Shown here: in pieces, positions 7,334 through 8,223 of the stretch
How the letters are laid out: each line of letters starts with the position of its first letter
Position numbering within the stretch: position 1 is the stretch's first letter
Assembly (NCBI GenBank): GCA_016303085.1
Contig: JAEDMI010000110.1
Span: 1-8,223 of the forward strand
Length of the DNA stretch: 8,223 bases
DNA from: Acetatifactor sp.
Lineage (GTDB): Bacteria; Bacillota; Clostridia; Lachnospirales; Lachnospiraceae
Direction: 5' to 3'
Translations under genes and position numbers: made by a program
The notes under the pieces: generated by a model
The model's input: the letters and a program-made list of their open reading frames with translations, nothing else
The model's database searches: none
Told to the model about the DNA's origin: nothing

Positions 7334-7927
7334 GTGAAACTGCGATATTATTTGCGGGGGCTGGGAATCGGAATCATTGTGACAGCCCTGACAATGGGAA
7401 TAGCCTCAGGGGGTGGACGTCCCCTGACGGATGCGGAAATCAGGGCGGCGGCTTACGAACTGGGTATGGTGGATAGCGGTTCCCTAAAACTGGCGGATAT
7501 TCAGCCCACACCTGCTCCGGCGGAAAGCGGGGAGACAGGGAGTGACGGTATGGATATCGGCGAGAGCGGAGAGACACAGGAAAACAGCGTAGCAGACGGC
7601 GGGACCGCTGCGGGAGAGGAACCCCCTGAGCCCACACCGACACCGACACCGGAGGAATCCCCGGAACCCATTTCGGAATCCACTCCGGCACCGGAAGAAT
7701 CCTCCTCGGAGGAGAGCGGTACAGTTACCGTTACAATCAAATCCGGTTCGGGCTCCAGGACAGTCTGCAACCAACTGAAGGAGGCCGGACTGATAGAGGA
7801 TGCGGGAGCGTTTGACCAATATCTGATGGACAACGGATATTCCAGAAGGATATGTGTGGGAACCTATGAAATTGAGCTGGGAGCCGGCTGGGAGAAAATT
7901 GCAAAAATTATTTCCAAAACAAAGTAA
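7334..7927 (+). CDS. Membrane-anchored protein with small YceG/MltG-like domain, no catalytic domain
   Basis: Last gene of the operon. The N-terminus RYYLRGLGIGIIVTALTMGI gives one membrane anchor, followed by a short segment TDAEIRAAAYELGM and a long acidic, Pro/Thr/Ser-rich linker including PTPTPTPEE. The C-terminal 70 residues (TVTVTIKSGSGSRTVCNQLK, then AGLIEDAGAFDQYLMDNGY and CVGTYEIELGAGWEKIAKII) resemble the small LysM-like N-terminal domain of YceG/MltG endolytic transglycosylases. That family's catalytic glutamate domain is absent, so it may bind or position rather than cut peptidoglycan. I chose GTG 7334 because GAGG at 7325-7328 sits 5 bases before it. The upstream in-frame ATG at 7322 lacks a ribosome binding site and would add four residues. 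Only 2 bases separate that ATG from the preceding stop codon. Function is inferred. Confidence 0.78.
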   Translation: MKLRYYLRGLGIGIIVTALTMGIASGGGRPLTDAEIRAAAYELGMVDSGSLKLADIQPTPAPAESGETGSDGMDIGESGETQENSVADGGTAAGEEPPEPTPTPTPEESPEPISESTPAPEESSSEESGTVTVTIKSGSGSRTVCNQLKEAGLIEDAGAFDQYLMDNGYSRRICVGTYEIELGAGWEKIAKIISKTK

Positions 7928-7948
7928 TTTAGACAAAGTAATTTTAGA
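7919..7948 (+). repeat. 14-bp tandem direct repeat, A/T-rich (possible UP element)
   Basis: ACAAAGTAATTTAG at 7919-7932 is followed directly by ACAAAGTAATTTTAG at 7933-7947, differing by one extra T. The first copy contains the stop codon of the last fla/che gene, and the second lies in the spacer. The A/T-rich tract ends a few bases before the -35 box of the rpsB promoter, so it covers roughly -43 to -72. That is where an alpha-CTD-binding UP element would sit. The repeat is directly visible; the UP-element role is inference. Confidence 0.7.
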
Positions 7949-7949
7949 T

Positions 7950-7973
7950 AACCCCTTGCAACAGGGGGTTTCT
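7950..7973 (+). terminator. Rho-independent terminator of the fla/che operon
   Basis: The arm AACCCCTT (7950-7957) pairs with AGGGGGTT (7963-7970), including one G-U wobble, around the 5-base loop GCAAC. A short T-rich run TTTCTTAT follows (7969-7976). It lies 22 bases after the stop of the last operon gene. The U-tract is short and interrupted by a C, so termination may be incomplete. The hairpin is visible in sequence; its efficiency is not. Confidence 0.82.
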
Positions 7974-7984
7974 TATGTTATAAT
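7956..7984 (+). promoter_or_regulatory. Strong vegetative (SigA) promoter for rpsB, extended -10
   Basis: TTGCAA at 7956-7961 acts as a -35 box (4 of 6 consensus bases). It is separated by exactly 17 bases from a perfect TATAAT at 7979-7984, which carries the extended -10 TG at 7976-7977. Transcription should begin near 7991. The -35 box occupies the inner stem and loop of the preceding terminator hairpin, so the two signals share DNA. Strong promoters are expected for rpsB-tsf transcription units. Confidence 0.85.
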
Positions 7985-7990
7985 CCGAAT

Positions 7991-8223
<233 letters not shown>

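Noticed and set aside
7633..7653. CCGACA short tandem repeats
   Set aside because: These simply encode the Pro/Thr linker of the last operon gene. They are too short and coding-constrained to be a CRISPR or regulatory repeat.

Overview
The window reads as the 3' end of a large flagellar/chemotaxis (fla/che) operon from a motile, low-to-mid GC Firmicute. All complete genes are on the + strand, tightly packed, and preceded by purine-rich ribosome binding sites. The presence of CheC, CheD and a small SigD-type sigma factor, together with the gene style, suggests a clostridial organism, most likely Lachnospiraceae. That taxonomic call is inference from protein style and gene order; no 16S or marker search was possible.

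Layout: a 5'-truncated cheA (to 1813) is followed by cheW (1833-2321), cheC (2349-2972) and cheD (3017-3508). Next come a small two-helix membrane protein (3517-3819) and the motility sigma factor sigD/fliA (3844-4629). A long FapA/DUF342 protein (4650-6239) follows, then a 101-residue soluble orphan (6270-6575) and a membrane-anchored coiled-coil protein with a C-terminal HTH-like segment in the place of Bacillus swrB (6588-7319). The operon ends with a membrane-anchored protein carrying a small YceG/MltG-like domain (about 7334-7927). A Rho-independent terminator follows, with the -35 box of a strong vegetative promoter inside its hairpin. That promoter drives a roughly 140-nt leader and rpsB (ribosomal protein S2), which runs off the right edge.

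How the genes work together: CheA and CheW form the receptor-coupled kinase core. CheC (CheY-P phosphatase) and CheD (receptor deamidase) provide the adaptation branch used by Bacillus-type chemotaxis. SigD transcribes late flagellar and chemotaxis genes. FapA and the SwrB-like protein plausibly act in flagellar placement or assembly. The order cheA-cheW-cheC-cheD-sigD-(swrB)-rpsB matches what I recall of the end of the Bacillus subtilis fla/che operon, but here additional genes lie between cheD and rpsB.

Most notable are the compact terminator/promoter overlap at 7950-7984, a 14-bp tandem duplication just upstream of it, a potentially switching rpsB leader, and the poorly characterised gene set between sigD and rpsB. 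I found no CRISPR array, mobile element, tRNA or defence system. No intergenic stretch exceeds about 210 bases.
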